From NCBI GenBank assembly GCA_013339895.1, contig JABACO010000040.1, positions 143,737-207,736 of the forward strand: a stretch of 64,000 bases of DNA, read 5' to 3'. Of the stretch, positions 22,953-32,954 are shown piece by piece. Made by a program: the position numbers and the translations under genes. Source of the stretch: Ephydatia muelleri. Taxonomy: Eukaryota; Porifera; Demospongiae; Spongillida; Spongillidae. The stretch's first letter is position 1, and every line of letters begins with the position of its first letter. The notes under the pieces were generated by a model. The model was not told the DNA's origin. It made no database searches and was given only the letters and a program-made list of their open reading frames with translations.

Positions 22953-23329
22953 TACACAGACATAAGTAGCAAGTTAAAGTTTAATATTCATGATCCAACC
23001 CTGCACCACTCTAAGAAAAAAATTAAAAAGCCTCTTACATGCTGATCATGGAATCGCTTATGATTTGTCCTCTATTCTCTTTAATGCCAAACATGCTGAT
23101 GTATTGGGTCTGCCTGTGTCCCAAACTGAGATGTTGGTCATGGTTTGGTGGCTGTCCCAGGGTGTAATCCCAACAGGTGTTGCCCAAGAGAAACCCCCAA
23201 AATGGTTGGAGATTTGGATACGGTTTCAGGCTTGTGGGAATACATTACCATCAGTTAGGCATGGGTACATACAAGTGGGTATAAGTTACTGGGCAGCAGC
23301 CATGGTTCTGGTGTCTGATGGGTGAGTCA

Positions 23330-24258
23330 GGAGGTGACGAGGGTATGTCTCGTATGCTGAGCGACCAGCTTCTGAATAGTGTCTGAAGGAAGGCCTGCCC
23401 TGGCTGCAGTGCTGGCAGCACCAATGCGCAAACTGTGTGTATTGAATTTGGCTGCATTGAAGCCACATTGCTCTATCAGGTGTAGGAAGGTCGAGGGGAA
23501 GATCATTGGCTATGAGTGGCATCCCATCCCTGTAGTGGAAGAGTGGTGCAGAGTGGCTGAACAGCTGCAGCATCCCATATAGGCCTCCACTGCTGCCATA
23601 GTGGCACCTCTGTCCATTTGGTCATTTTTCGGCTGCTTTACAAAATTACAGACGCCCTCTCTGGACCAGCTACTGTCTTGCATGGTAGGATAGAACCTGG
23701 GATTGAAACTCCTGTTTTTCATAGTAAATTTGCCAACCCACAGGAAACTGAAGAAGACAAGGGTTAGGGCGCCCTGATCACGAGGCAGTCATGTTACATC
23801 AGGGAGGCTCTCTCCAGCCTCCTCAGCATCTGGCCCAGCATTGCCAGTGTCAGTGGCAGTCGTGTGGGCCTTAGGTGAATGGGCCCCTCTATGCGCTGGA
23901 TACCTCTGATGGCAGACTCAGTATGGGGTACCCTGGAGATGTGGCTTCTGTACCTCAGGGAGTGATGCAAAACAGAGAGTCTACCACACACACCTGATGG
24001 TCTTGGAATGCAGAGACAGGCTAAGGTGGGCGGCAAAGAGAGTGACCGTCTCCTTGGTGCCTGGAAGGACTGGTAGAAACCCTGGTAACGCCTGATACCA
24101 ATGGTGTAGTTCTCATAGATGGGGCTACAGCTTTGGCCAGAAGGAGTTGGAGATGGTAATTCAGTTCTCGGCCAAGTGGTGTGGAGTTGGTATTGGTCGA
24201 GTGTATGTCTGGGTGGCAAGAGTAAAGAACAGGGGTAAGTTATTTCGGGAATAGGCAT
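23330..24258 (-). pseudogene. Tyrosine recombinase of the second DIRS-like element
   Basis: N-terminal core-binding part: YENYTIGIRRYQGFYQSF, HHSLRYRSHISRV and RLPLTLAMLGQML. The C-terminal catalytic part at about 23340-23460 reads THSLRIGAASTAARAGLP (HxxR box) in another frame. Near 23790-23770 the first-Arg region is degraded. Several frameshifts. Confidence 0.72.
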
Positions 24259-24278
24259 CTGTAATGCTGTTCAATCTA

Positions 24279-24800
24279 TCAGGTGAGTGAGACTGTGGAT
24301 GGTGAAACTGTGCTGGGCTGCCCCAAAGCACAGGGTTTGGAACAGTTGCATGAATTCAGGCTGTTTTGCAGACTGTCTTGACCAGGCCTGGAAATGGGGA
24401 GGTTGTCACAGTGGAAGTGGATGTGTAGCCCAGTCCAGAGGGGACCCCGTGTGCTGGCAGCAGCCATGATGGCGAACAGTTCCAGCCACTGGATGGTACA
24501 GAGTGGGAGGCATTGGTGTGGCTGCCAGTCACCCCGAAACCAACCACCATTGAAGTAGGTTGCCAAAGCCCAGGGAGCCCGAGGCATCGATGAAGAGCTG
24601 GAGAGAGTCTGTTTCAGTCTTATCAGGCTCTACAAAAATGGCAACACCATTCCCCAAATGAAGAAAACTGTCCCACCACATGATGTCAGCTCTTGCCAAA
24701 GCATTAAGACTGATGTGGTGGTGGAGCTTCCTGACAGTGGGGGACAGGTCAATCAGGCAGCAGAGGAAGAGCCTCACTGCTGGTGCCACCTTGGCAAAGG
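24279..24800 (-). pseudogene. RNase H of the second DIRS-like element
   Basis: VRLFLCCLIDLSPTVRKLHH leads into LQLFIDASGSLGFGNLLQ (first Asp of RNase H). A frameshift follows, then WLELFAIMAAASTRGPLW (Glu) and HIHFHCDN (Asp). Spacing fits a DIRS RNase H; the frame breaks once within the domain. Confidence 0.72.
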
Positions 24801-24899
24801 AGAGCTTACCAATGAGCGAGAGCAGTTCCCTTATGGTGGCCTTGTGCTTGGATAACCAAGACCTGGTTAGCCCTGTCAGCTGTTCCAGCTTGTCAGGGG

Positions 24900-25375
24900 G
24901 GCAGGCGAAGCTGCTGTGCTGATGTGTCGAGCACTATGCCCAGGAAGGTTAGGGTTATGGTGGATCCCTTCAGCTTCTCAGAGGCCACTGGGATGCCCAA
25001 CTGGTCACACACCAGCAGCACCCTGTACATGGCCTCCTGACAGGTGTCTTTGACCGGGAGGGCCAACTAGGAGGAAGTCATCCAGGTAGTGTAGCAGCTG
25101 GGCCCCATAGTTGCTAGCCAAGATCCAGTGGAGTGCATCGGCATAGTTGTTGATAAGAGAATGAGGCCAAATGGGAGACATGTCCTGTCCATGCCCAGGT
25201 GCACCCAGTCCACAGCTCGTACTGGAATCAGGTGGAAGGCAGCTTTCAGGTCGATCTTTGCCTTCATTATATTGATGTGGTCATTGATGATCCAGCCTGC
25301 AGTGATCTCCTTCCCAAGTTCAGTGTCTGCTACGTCTGGATTTGTGTATGCTGTGGATATGTGGATAGGTTGCAT
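24900..25375 (-). pseudogene. Reverse transcriptase of the second DIRS-like element
   Basis: Frame with KAKIDLKAAFHLIPV (palm motif with first catalytic Asp), WVHLGM and LPFGL, as in DIRS-type RTs. A frameshift then leads to LHYLDDFLL-type codons near 25090 (YxDD box). Downstream, the GPPG and LGIPVAxEKLKG region continues in other frames to about 24900. Confidence 0.75.
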
Positions 25376-25389
25376 GAAGGCGTACGTTT

Positions 25390-25895
25390 ACAGTGTTACA
25401 GAGTGGTGTGAGTTCGCTGGTCGTAGAGTGGTGTGAGCTTACTGTTTGTAGAGTGGTGTGAGCTTGTTGGTCACAGAGTGGTGTGAGCTCACTGGACATA
25501 GAGTAGTGTGAGCTTACTGGTTGTAGAGTGGTGTGAGTTCACTGGTCATAGAGTGGTGTGTGTTCACTGGTTGTAGAGTGGTGTGAGCTTGTTGGTCGTA
25601 GAGTGGTGTGAGCTTACTGTTTGTAGAGTGTGTGAGCTTGTTGGCACAAGAGTGGTGTGAGCTTGTTGGTCATAGAGTGGTATGAGCTTGTTGGTCGTAC
25701 AGTGGTGTGAGCTCACTGGTCGTAGAGTGGTGTGAGCTTGTTTGTCGTGGAGTGGTGTGAGTTCACTGGTCATAGAGTGGTGTGAGCTTGTTGGTCATAG
25801 AGTGGTGTGAGCTTGTTGGTCATAGAGTGGTGTGAGCAGAGTGGTGTTAGCTTGTTGGTCATAGAGTGGTGTTACAGAGTGGTGTGAGTTCACTG
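25390..25895. repeat. 25-bp minisatellite, about 20 units
   Basis: Unit GTTGGTCATAGAGTGGTGTG plus AGCTT, with variants. No coding role is likely. Confidence 0.92.
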
Positions 25896-25910
25896 GTTAC
25901 AAGTGAATTC

Positions 25911-26240
25911 TTTTTTTTATTTTTTAAATAATATAAGATAATTGTTTTCAAAGATACTTCATAAATGATTCAATAAATGATTAACACTGTAAAGGTAAAA
26001 TAAATAAAAGACGAACAGAAATACAAAAATGCATACACACAAAGCGATTTAAAAAATATAAACATACTACAAAAGAAACACGAGAAACAGTGCTGAAATT
26101 TATTCTGGCTGGTTTGCATTGGAAGCCCAGCTCCATCTTTAATCTCAATCCTTCTCCATTTCACACTACTGCCACGAATGCACAGATTTGCAGCTCGAAG
26201 GACAGCAAAAAGCATCGCAAATACTGCTCTCATCAAAATG
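25911..26240 (-). mobile_element. LINE 3' end with A-rich tail
   Basis: The minus-strand frame AVFAMLFAVLRAANLCIRG then SSVKWRR and DGAGLPM matches the C-terminus of the frame at 61049-61465 (ARLAFAIIRATSLCLRGSRV, KWRSG). Downstream, the plus strand has a T run at 25911-25925, which reads as an A tail at the element's 3' end. 5'-truncated non-LTR retrotransposon is the simplest reading. Confidence 0.6.
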
Positions 26241-26994
26241 GTGACATGCTAGTGGTATTACTGTCAACCATGCTGAGGTCTTTCCATCAATTCCTCATTG
26301 TACTGCTCTCTCATCAAAGGTTGGTAAAACTGACTTCTGATGGTTCTGGTATTGGATTTCAATTTCTTGATTTAATTCCCGGTGTAGCTTCGAAAGATGG
26401 TCCATGTGATTAAATATATATTACACTTGATTGCATATATGTACACTTTGGAAGGAAGATACTGCTTTTGATAGGGGATCACGAATTCCCAGTCCACCAT
26501 GACGGGCAGGAAGTGAAAACAGTTGCTAATTGGAGTAGCATACAGTTCCCTCGAATAAAGTTGGCCAAAAGATGTTGTTCAATGCATTGCGCAAAACTTG
26601 AAAGCAGGATTCACAATTTGTTGTATTTTTTTAGCTAAGATTTATCAAAACATAAAAACTAATTATCAATTAACATTCTATACGACAACATACCTATATG
26701 AAAAAAGAGTTTTTTATCATGTAAAATTCCGTGTATTGATTATTACGCATGCGCGTCGGTAGCGTCATCGCAAATTGGCTCTTACAGTACCTCCGATGCC
26801 ATTTACAGTGTAGATCTATATTATAAACGGCAGTCATATTCGATGAGGTTCTTCAACAAGCGGCGTGCATGTGGAAAAGGCTGTTGACAGTGGCCGGCGT
26901 AGCTACGTAGGGCCTAGGCCCTACCAGCCAAGATCAGCATAATGATATGCATGATACCCACTTTTGAAGTAATTGATCAAATATAGGCTCGAGC

Positions 26995-27056
26995 TAGTCA
27001 CGTACCCAGACCCTGATTCCCGCAGCTGCGGAAATCAGGGTCTGGGTACGAGACTA
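26995..27056. mobile_element. 62-bp palindromic micro-element with 9-bp TSD
   Basis: The two halves, starting TAGTC(A/T)CGTACCCAGAC, pair almost perfectly. GGCTCGAGC flanks it exactly on both sides (26986-26994 and 27057-27065). Confidence 0.8.
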
Positions 27057-27106
27057 GGCTCGAGCCTCGACTCGAGTTGTGAACGTTCAAATTTCAGTAC
27101 ACGAGT

Positions 27107-27217
27107 TAGTCTGGGGACCCTAGCATGATGTAGGGTCTGGAACCACGCGTATACCAAACATTTTCTGATTACATGTAGTTTTTGTTGATATTGCATCATG
27201 CTAGGGTCCCCAGACTA
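27107..27217. mobile_element. 111-bp MITE with 24-bp TIRs and 9-bp TSD
   Basis: Ends TAGTCTGGGGACCCTAGC... in perfect inverted 24-bp repeats. TACACGAGT is duplicated exactly at 27098-27106 and 27218-27226. Nine-base target duplications are typical of Mutator-like and some Merlin-like elements. Confidence 0.85.
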
Positions 27218-27402
27218 TACACGAGTATGACACGCGTGATTATGACGCGGGAAAAGCGAGGGCTTCAATGTATTGGACAGATTTGCTTCCCAGGGAACAA
27301 CTGAAGAATTTATGTTGATGTAAATTCACTGTTGGTAACAAAGTGATCTATAGAACATCCTTTTAAAACAGAATGATATGCATGGCTCTCGACATATTCT
27401 GA

Positions 27403-27427
27403 CCCCCCCCCCCCCCCCCCCCCCCCC
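27403..27427. repeat. C homopolymer
   Basis: About 25 consecutive C. Similar runs occur at 461-480, 2720-2738 (as G) and 59597-59625. Confidence 0.95.
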
Positions 27428-27824
27428 TTTGCATATGCCCTACCATCAATACTACCCTGGCTACTGCTGTTGAGTGATCATTCAGCCCATCCGTCATCCT
27501 ACCTTGAGGGAGCATTGAACAAGCATCAAAACTTGTTGGGTGTAGCCAGACAGGGGACACTAAGGGCCAAACTACATTGAAGCTGTTTAAGCAGTGAGAA
27601 ACAAGCTGTATTGTCATGCTTGTAATTATGGTGGCCAGGGCCAAAGGCCAGTTAGGGTTTAGGGTTCGCAATGCATCGAAGACAAACTCGAATCCGATCT
27701 CAATATCCAACCATCTGGTAAGAAAACATTTTTAAATAAAAAGCCAAGACTTGTAGTAGTAGCGTCTGGACCATAGTATTCCCCCAAAGGTGGTCCCAAG
27801 GTACATTTGTAACTCCTACACCCT

Positions 27825-27866
27825 TAGTCTGGGGACCAGATACCTGGCAGTCTGGTCCCCAGACTA
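27825..27866. mobile_element. 42-bp palindrome with the same TAGTCTGGGGACC ends
   Basis: TAGTCTGGGGACCAGA, a 10-bp spacer, then its perfect inverse. It looks like a reduced copy of 27107-27217. No clean target duplication was found. Confidence 0.65.
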
Positions 27867-29279
27867 CACAATACTAGAACCCCTACGGGCAGGTGCATAT
27901 GGATGCCTAAATCATGCAGTCATGTTTGAAATTTAACAGCAGGGCCACATAATGTACTGGAACCATCCACATGTACATGTACAGAGTACAAAATTGAAGA
28001 CAGACCAACAGCCATTGAGTATTCCCTGATGCTGAGTGTACTACATTTGACATCCTCCAATTCAAAACACACTACTGTAGAGGTCTACAGTGACAACAGT
28101 GACATCTCATGCACTGAAGGGGCGTTTGCAACCACAACTGATAGTACAAAGGCTTTGATATCACAACTCAATAATATTGTGGTGGTGATAATATTATCCA
28201 TTTACAAACTCTTATCTTGATGGCTGCTGACAGGATACCACTGTGCATTCCCTGAAAAACAGATGCACATAAAACGTTTGCCTTACAGATGTGTGCTCTT
28301 CTTACCTATGTGGCCTCATTATTATACAGATCATTGAAAAGGTTGCTCAGTTGTCTGCTACTTCTGATCCTGTTTCAGGTCATGCTGAATCTGTGGTGTA
28401 AAGACAGAGCCTGCTACATCCTGAATGTCAAAACAGCAACATCCAGTTTACTATATTCACTGTAATTTGTTTATCTAGCATGTGACTTGCTGGGGCCTGT
28501 CTAGCCTGGAATTCCCCCTTCACTTGGCTAGCCCAGGTTGGTCTAGTGGCCCAACTAGCACCTCCAGCATGCAACTAGTGTATGTGGGGGAGGAGGGGGA
28601 GGAGCCAGTGCTCATGCCTTTCACAAGCACAAGTCCTAAGGATACTCTGCCTTAGTCTTGGTCCCAGACCCAGTCCACCACAGCAGCAGATGGATTATAT
28701 CACTGGTATGACCTACGACTTACAGTTTTGAGTGTAGTGGTGTAGTGAACTTACATGTAGCCTACTGTAGGTACAACTCCTGCTTGGCCCCTTCTTGTCA
28801 TGGCTATAGGTCAAAATCACAAAGCATGGCATTTGAGTTTATAGCTATGTAACAGGGAAGTAAGGACATCTATGTACATGTACAGTATTTTCACACCAAT
28901 TGTTTGAGACCATATTCAAAATGTAATGGTTTTCTTTTATTAAAGGAGGAGTTTGTGTATTAAAGGAGCTTTGGAACCCAAACTTTCAACAGGCCATCCG
29001 GCTGAAATGTCTGCATAAATTAAAAATGGCGGCATTATTTATGTATGGGGCTTGGCAACAACTATGAACAAGAGTTCTTACACATCTTGAATTACATATC
29101 ATTATATACAAACTTCGTTAATAGTTTGATGCAACTATGCACGTGCACAGCTTGATGTTAATAACACTAAGTTAACTAACTATCAATCACTTGCCCTCTT
29201 AATTGTAATGGCGACCTCAACATCAGCACTCTCGGGATCGGTTCAGATTTCACCTAAACATATCCCGTTCCTCTCAACA

Positions 29280-29464
29280 GGAAGAGGAACCATTTGAGAG
29301 TAGGTTTGAAGCAGCCATGGTCCTCGTTGTACCTGGTGTCAAGCGGAACGCTACTGTCAGCCTGTTGAATGTGTTGTTAGACCGTGTATTGACCCAACCT
29401 GAGAGTGTCCCAGCATCAAGGATATCCAGTTCTGGAAATGAAATGATGTTGGACTCTGCAGGTT
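29280..29464 (+). CDS. Putative exon of an unrecognised gene
   Basis: Open stretch EEEPFESRFEAAMVLVV to SSSGNEMMLDSA, preceded by a CAACAG acceptor and followed by a weak GTTTGT donor. Composition looks like real protein. An ATG in good context (AATGGCG, 29209) lies upstream in another frame. Family unknown; linkage to the next exon is by spacing only. Confidence 0.35.
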
Positions 29465-29538
29465 TGTGAGATACTATAGTATGCATTGTTCATAAAAATT
29501 TAACATCGTTGTGTTTCCTTTATGAACAGGGGTCTGTC

Positions 29539-29592
29539 TATACAGGAGATGAAGAACCCAGTGACCATGACCTCTTCTTCAAGTACTTTCAG
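29539..29592 (+). CDS. Putative short exon of the same gene
   Basis: The acceptor GAACAG precedes GSVYTGDEEPSDHDLFFK, and the exon ends TACTTTCAG before a GTTTGT donor. The donor region is then reiterated in the tandem array that follows. Confidence 0.35.
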
Positions 29593-29665
<73 letters not shown>

Positions 29666-32200
29666 TGTGTGCATGTGTGTGTCTGTGTGTGTATCTGTGT
29701 CCATATGTGTGTCAGTACTATGTGTATCTGTGTGTGTGTCTGTGGATGTGTCTGTTTGTGTGCATGTGTGTGAATGTGAGTGTGTGTGTATGTTTGTCGT
29801 GCGTGTGCTGTATGTAACTTTGTGTGTATGTGACAATGTATGTGTATGTGTGAACGCATATGTTTGTGTGTTTGTGTATGTTTGTGTGTGTATCTCTGTG
29901 TGTGTGTTGGTGTTTGTGTGTCTGGGTTTGCCTGTCTGTGTGTGTGTTTGTGTGTGTATTGGGTGATTGCATCCCATGTGTGATAAACCTACTTTCAGGT
30001 TTGTGTGATAAACCTACTTTCAGGTTTGTGTGTTTGTGTATGTGTGTGTGTGTGTGTGTATGTGTGTGCGTGTCTGTGCGTGTCTGTGTGTGCGTGTCTG
30101 TGTGCGTGCGTGTCTATGTGTGTACGTGTGTGTGTGCGTGTCTGTGTGTACATGTATCTATGTGTGTGTCTGTTATTGTGAGTGTCATGTCTGTGTATGT
30201 GTGTGTGTTCGTCTGTGTGCGTGTCTGTATGTGTGTCTGTACTATGTGTATCTGTGTGTGTGTCTGTGGATGTGTCTGTTTGTGTGCATGTGTGTGAATG
30301 TGAGTGTGTGTGTGTATGTTTGTCGTGCGTGTGCTGTATGTAACTTTGTGTGTATGTGACAATGTATGTGTATGTGTGAACGCATATGTTTGTGTGTTTG
30401 TGTATGTTTGTGTGTGTATCTCTGTGTGTGTGTTGGTGTTTGTGTGTCTGGGTTTGCCTGTCTGTGTGTGTGTTTGTGTGTGTATTGGGTGATTGCATCC
30501 CATGTGTGATAAACCTACTTTCAGGTTTGTGTGATAAACCTACTTTCAGGTTTGTGTGTTTGTGTATGTGTGTGTGTGTGTGTATGTGTGTGCGTGTCTG
30601 TGCGTGTCTGTGTGTGCGTGTCTGTGTGCGTGCGTGTCCATGTGTGTACGTGTGTGTGTGCGTGTCTGTGTGTACATGTATCTATGTGTGTGTCTGTTAT
30701 TGTGAGTGTCATGTCTGTGTATGTGTGTGTGTTCGTCTGTGTGCGTGTCTGTATGTGTGTCTGTACTATGTGTATCTGTGTGTGTGTCTGTGGATGTGTC
30801 TGTTTGTGTGCATGTGTGTGAATGTGAGTGTGTGTGTGTATGTTTGTCGTGCGTGTGCTGTATGTAACTTTGTGTGTATGTGACAATGTATGTGTATGTG
30901 TGAACGCATATGTTTGTGTGTTTGTGTATGTTTGTGTGTGTATCTCTGTGTGTGTGTTGGTGTTTGTGTGTCTGGGTTTGCCTGTCTGTGTGTGTGTTTG
31001 TGTGTGTATTGGGTGATTGCATCCCATGTGTGATAAACCTACTTTCAGGTTTGTGTGATAAACCTACTTTCAGGTTTGTGTGTTTGTGTATGTGTGTGTG
31101 TGTGTGTATGTGTGTGCGTGTCTGTGCGTGTCTGTGTGTGCGTGTCTGTGTGCGTGCGTGTCCATGTGTGTACGTGTGTGTGTGTGCGTGTCTGTGTGTA
31201 CATGTATCTATGTGTGTGTCTGTTATTGTGAGTGTCATGTCTGTGTATGTGTGTGTGTTCGTCTGTGTGCGTGTCTGTATGTGTGTCTGTACTATGTGTA
31301 TCTGTGTGTGTGTCTGTGGATGCATGTGTCTGTTTGTGTGCATGTGTGTGAATGTGAGTGTGTGTGTGTATGTTTGTCGTGCGTGTGCTGTATGTAACTT
31401 TGTGTGTATGTGACAATGTATGTGTATGTGTGAACGCATATGTTTGTGTGTTTGTGTATGTTTGTGTGTGTATCTCTGTGTGTGTGTTGGTGTTTGTGTG
31501 TCTGGGTTTGCCTGTCTGTGTGTGTGTTTGTGTGTGTATTGGGTGATTGCATCCCATGTGTGATAAACCTACTTTCAGGTTTGTGTGATAAACCTACTTT
31601 CAGGTTTGTGTGTTTGTGTATGTGTGTGTGTGTGTGTGTGTATGTGTGTGCGTGTCTGTGCGTGTCTGTGTGTGCGTGTCTGTGTGCGTGCGTGTCTATG
31701 TGTGTACGTGTGTGTGTGTGCGTGTCTGTGTGTACATGTATCTATGTGTGTGTCTGTTATTGTGAGTGTCATGTCTGTGTATGTGTGTGTGTTCGTCTGT
31801 GTGCGTGTCTGTATGTGTGTCTGTACTATGTGTATCTGTGTGTGTGTCTGTGCTTGTGTGTGTTCGTCTGTACATGTGTGTGAATGTGGGTGTGTGCGCT
31901 GTATGTACAAAATTGTGTGTATATGTGTATATGTTTGCGTGTGTATGTGCACATGTATGTGTTCATGTATCTATGTATGTCTGTGTATTCATGTGTGTAC
32001 ATGTATGTGCTGTGTCTGTTTAGGGTCACTGCATTTCTGTATATTGCGTAATATGCATACCTTTTCAGGGTGATCACCACAGTTGCTATTCAGAGATTGT
32101 ATCTGTGTGTGTGTGTGGGTTTGTGTATCTTTGTGGGTGTATTTGTGGGTGTATTGGGTGATTGCATCCCATGTGCATAAACCTATCTTATATGTGATAT
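29593..32200. repeat. GT-rich tandem array, units of about 525 bp
   Basis: An anchor 'TGATAAACCTACTTTCAGG' recurs at 29981, 30507, 31031 and 31561, giving unit lengths of 526, 524 and 530 bp. A decayed relative follows at about 32156. Within units the sequence is imperfect (GT)n with fixed interruptions. All long frames here are low complexity. It sits in the presumed intron of the unknown gene. Confidence 0.9.
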
Positions 32201-32436
32201 GCATTTATGCATTCCTGTCAGCAATTCAGGGTGATCACCACAGCTCCTTTTCGGGAGAGTCCCTGTCTGCAGCCAGGTTACGTTCCAAAGAGGAAGCCTC
32301 ACTATGCATGCAGCCATAAAAGCATATGAGGGTGCACTAAAAAAAACCCTGATCTACAAAGCGGCTGATTCATTCCATCTTGTATGCAACATGGACAATA
32401 CATATCATGTTCATGTATATATATTTGTTCTTCCAG

Positions 32437-32559
32437 TGCTGAGACACCAACTGGGTGGAGTCGTTTAACCACCAGCTTCTCACCTACCTGCCCAAGAGGA
32501 TCCACTTCCACACCAAGACATTTGAAATGCGTATGACCTTGGCTGTGATGGATTGGGTG
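32437..32559 (+). pseudogene. Exon of an unrecognised, possibly transposon-derived gene
   Basis: After a TTCCAG acceptor: TGC, a TGA stop, then DTNWVESFNHQLLTYLPKRI and FEMRMTLAVMDW, ending at a GTGAGT donor (phase 0). The stop falls where an Arg (CGA) would fit. WVESFNHQL...KRIHF followed by an AVxDWNEN continuation resembles uncharacterised transposase-like proteins of marine invertebrates as I remember them; this is from memory and unverified. Confidence 0.5.
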
Positions 32560-32609
32560 AGTGCTCTACTTGTAATGTATACGTGATTGAATAACAATAA
32601 CATAACCAG

Positions 32610-32733
32610 AATGAAAGCTCTCAACTGGTGGCCACAAGTCATCATGAATACACCGATGTTCGCCGACCAGACCATCACTCCACACACAATGTGTTGGTCA
32701 AGAAAACATATCGTTTTGTACAGAACATCTGGA
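32610..32733 (+). CDS. Next exon of the same gene
   Basis: AACCAG acceptor, then NESSQLVATSHHEYTDVRRP and LVKKTYRFVQNIW, with a strong GTAAGT donor at 32734. It joins in frame to the previous exon (MDW-NES). Confidence 0.45.
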
Positions 32734-32832
32734 GTAAGTACATGTACATTCTCAACATGTCGTCTCAACAGTATATGACTGTAGTGATACCAACTAATCT
32801 TCACAAGATATATACTTTGTAGTATACTGCAG

Positions 32833-32954
32833 GCTGAAGAAGGTGATGATGAGATGGTGTTACCTGATGATACCACCATGGGTGATGGAGAGTTGTGGAC
32901 AGTGATGGTGAAGACTATGTATTTTCAGAGGGTGATGAGGAGGACGATGACTGA
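32833..32954 (+). pseudogene. Acidic last exon, frameshifted
   Basis: After CTGCAG: AEEGDDEMVLPDDTTMGDGE, then a shift to DSDGEDYVFSEGDEEDDD and a TGA stop at about 32954. An acidic tail. Confidence 0.4.

Larger units (their letters stand above)
23080..25400 (-). mobile_element. DIRS/Ngaro-like retroelement, second family
   Basis: Minus-strand order is reverse transcriptase (25375 to about 24900), RNase H (24790-24290), tyrosine recombinase (24260 to about 23330), then a 3' region related to the family-1 3' region. This is the full catalytic order of Ngaro/DIRS elements, in one piece but with several frameshifts. The upstream end is bounded by a 25-bp minisatellite. No gag frame or terminal repeats could be identified. 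Confidence 0.78.

Noticed and set aside
22990-23325. 111-codon plus-strand ORF
   Set aside because: It overlaps the 3' end of the DIRS-like element in antisense and has no family features.
25390-25895. CRISPR-like or regulatory repeat array
   Set aside because: Head-to-tail 25-bp units without spacers; a minisatellite.
29280-29464. ADP-ribosylglycohydrolase, suggested by FEAAMVL
   Set aside because: Only a seven-residue resemblance; the following glycine/aspartate motif of that family is absent.
29509-32080. Many long open frames rich in Cys/Val or His/Thr, up to 297 codons
   Set aside because: They are translations of (GT)n or (CA)n in all frames; no complexity and no homology signal.
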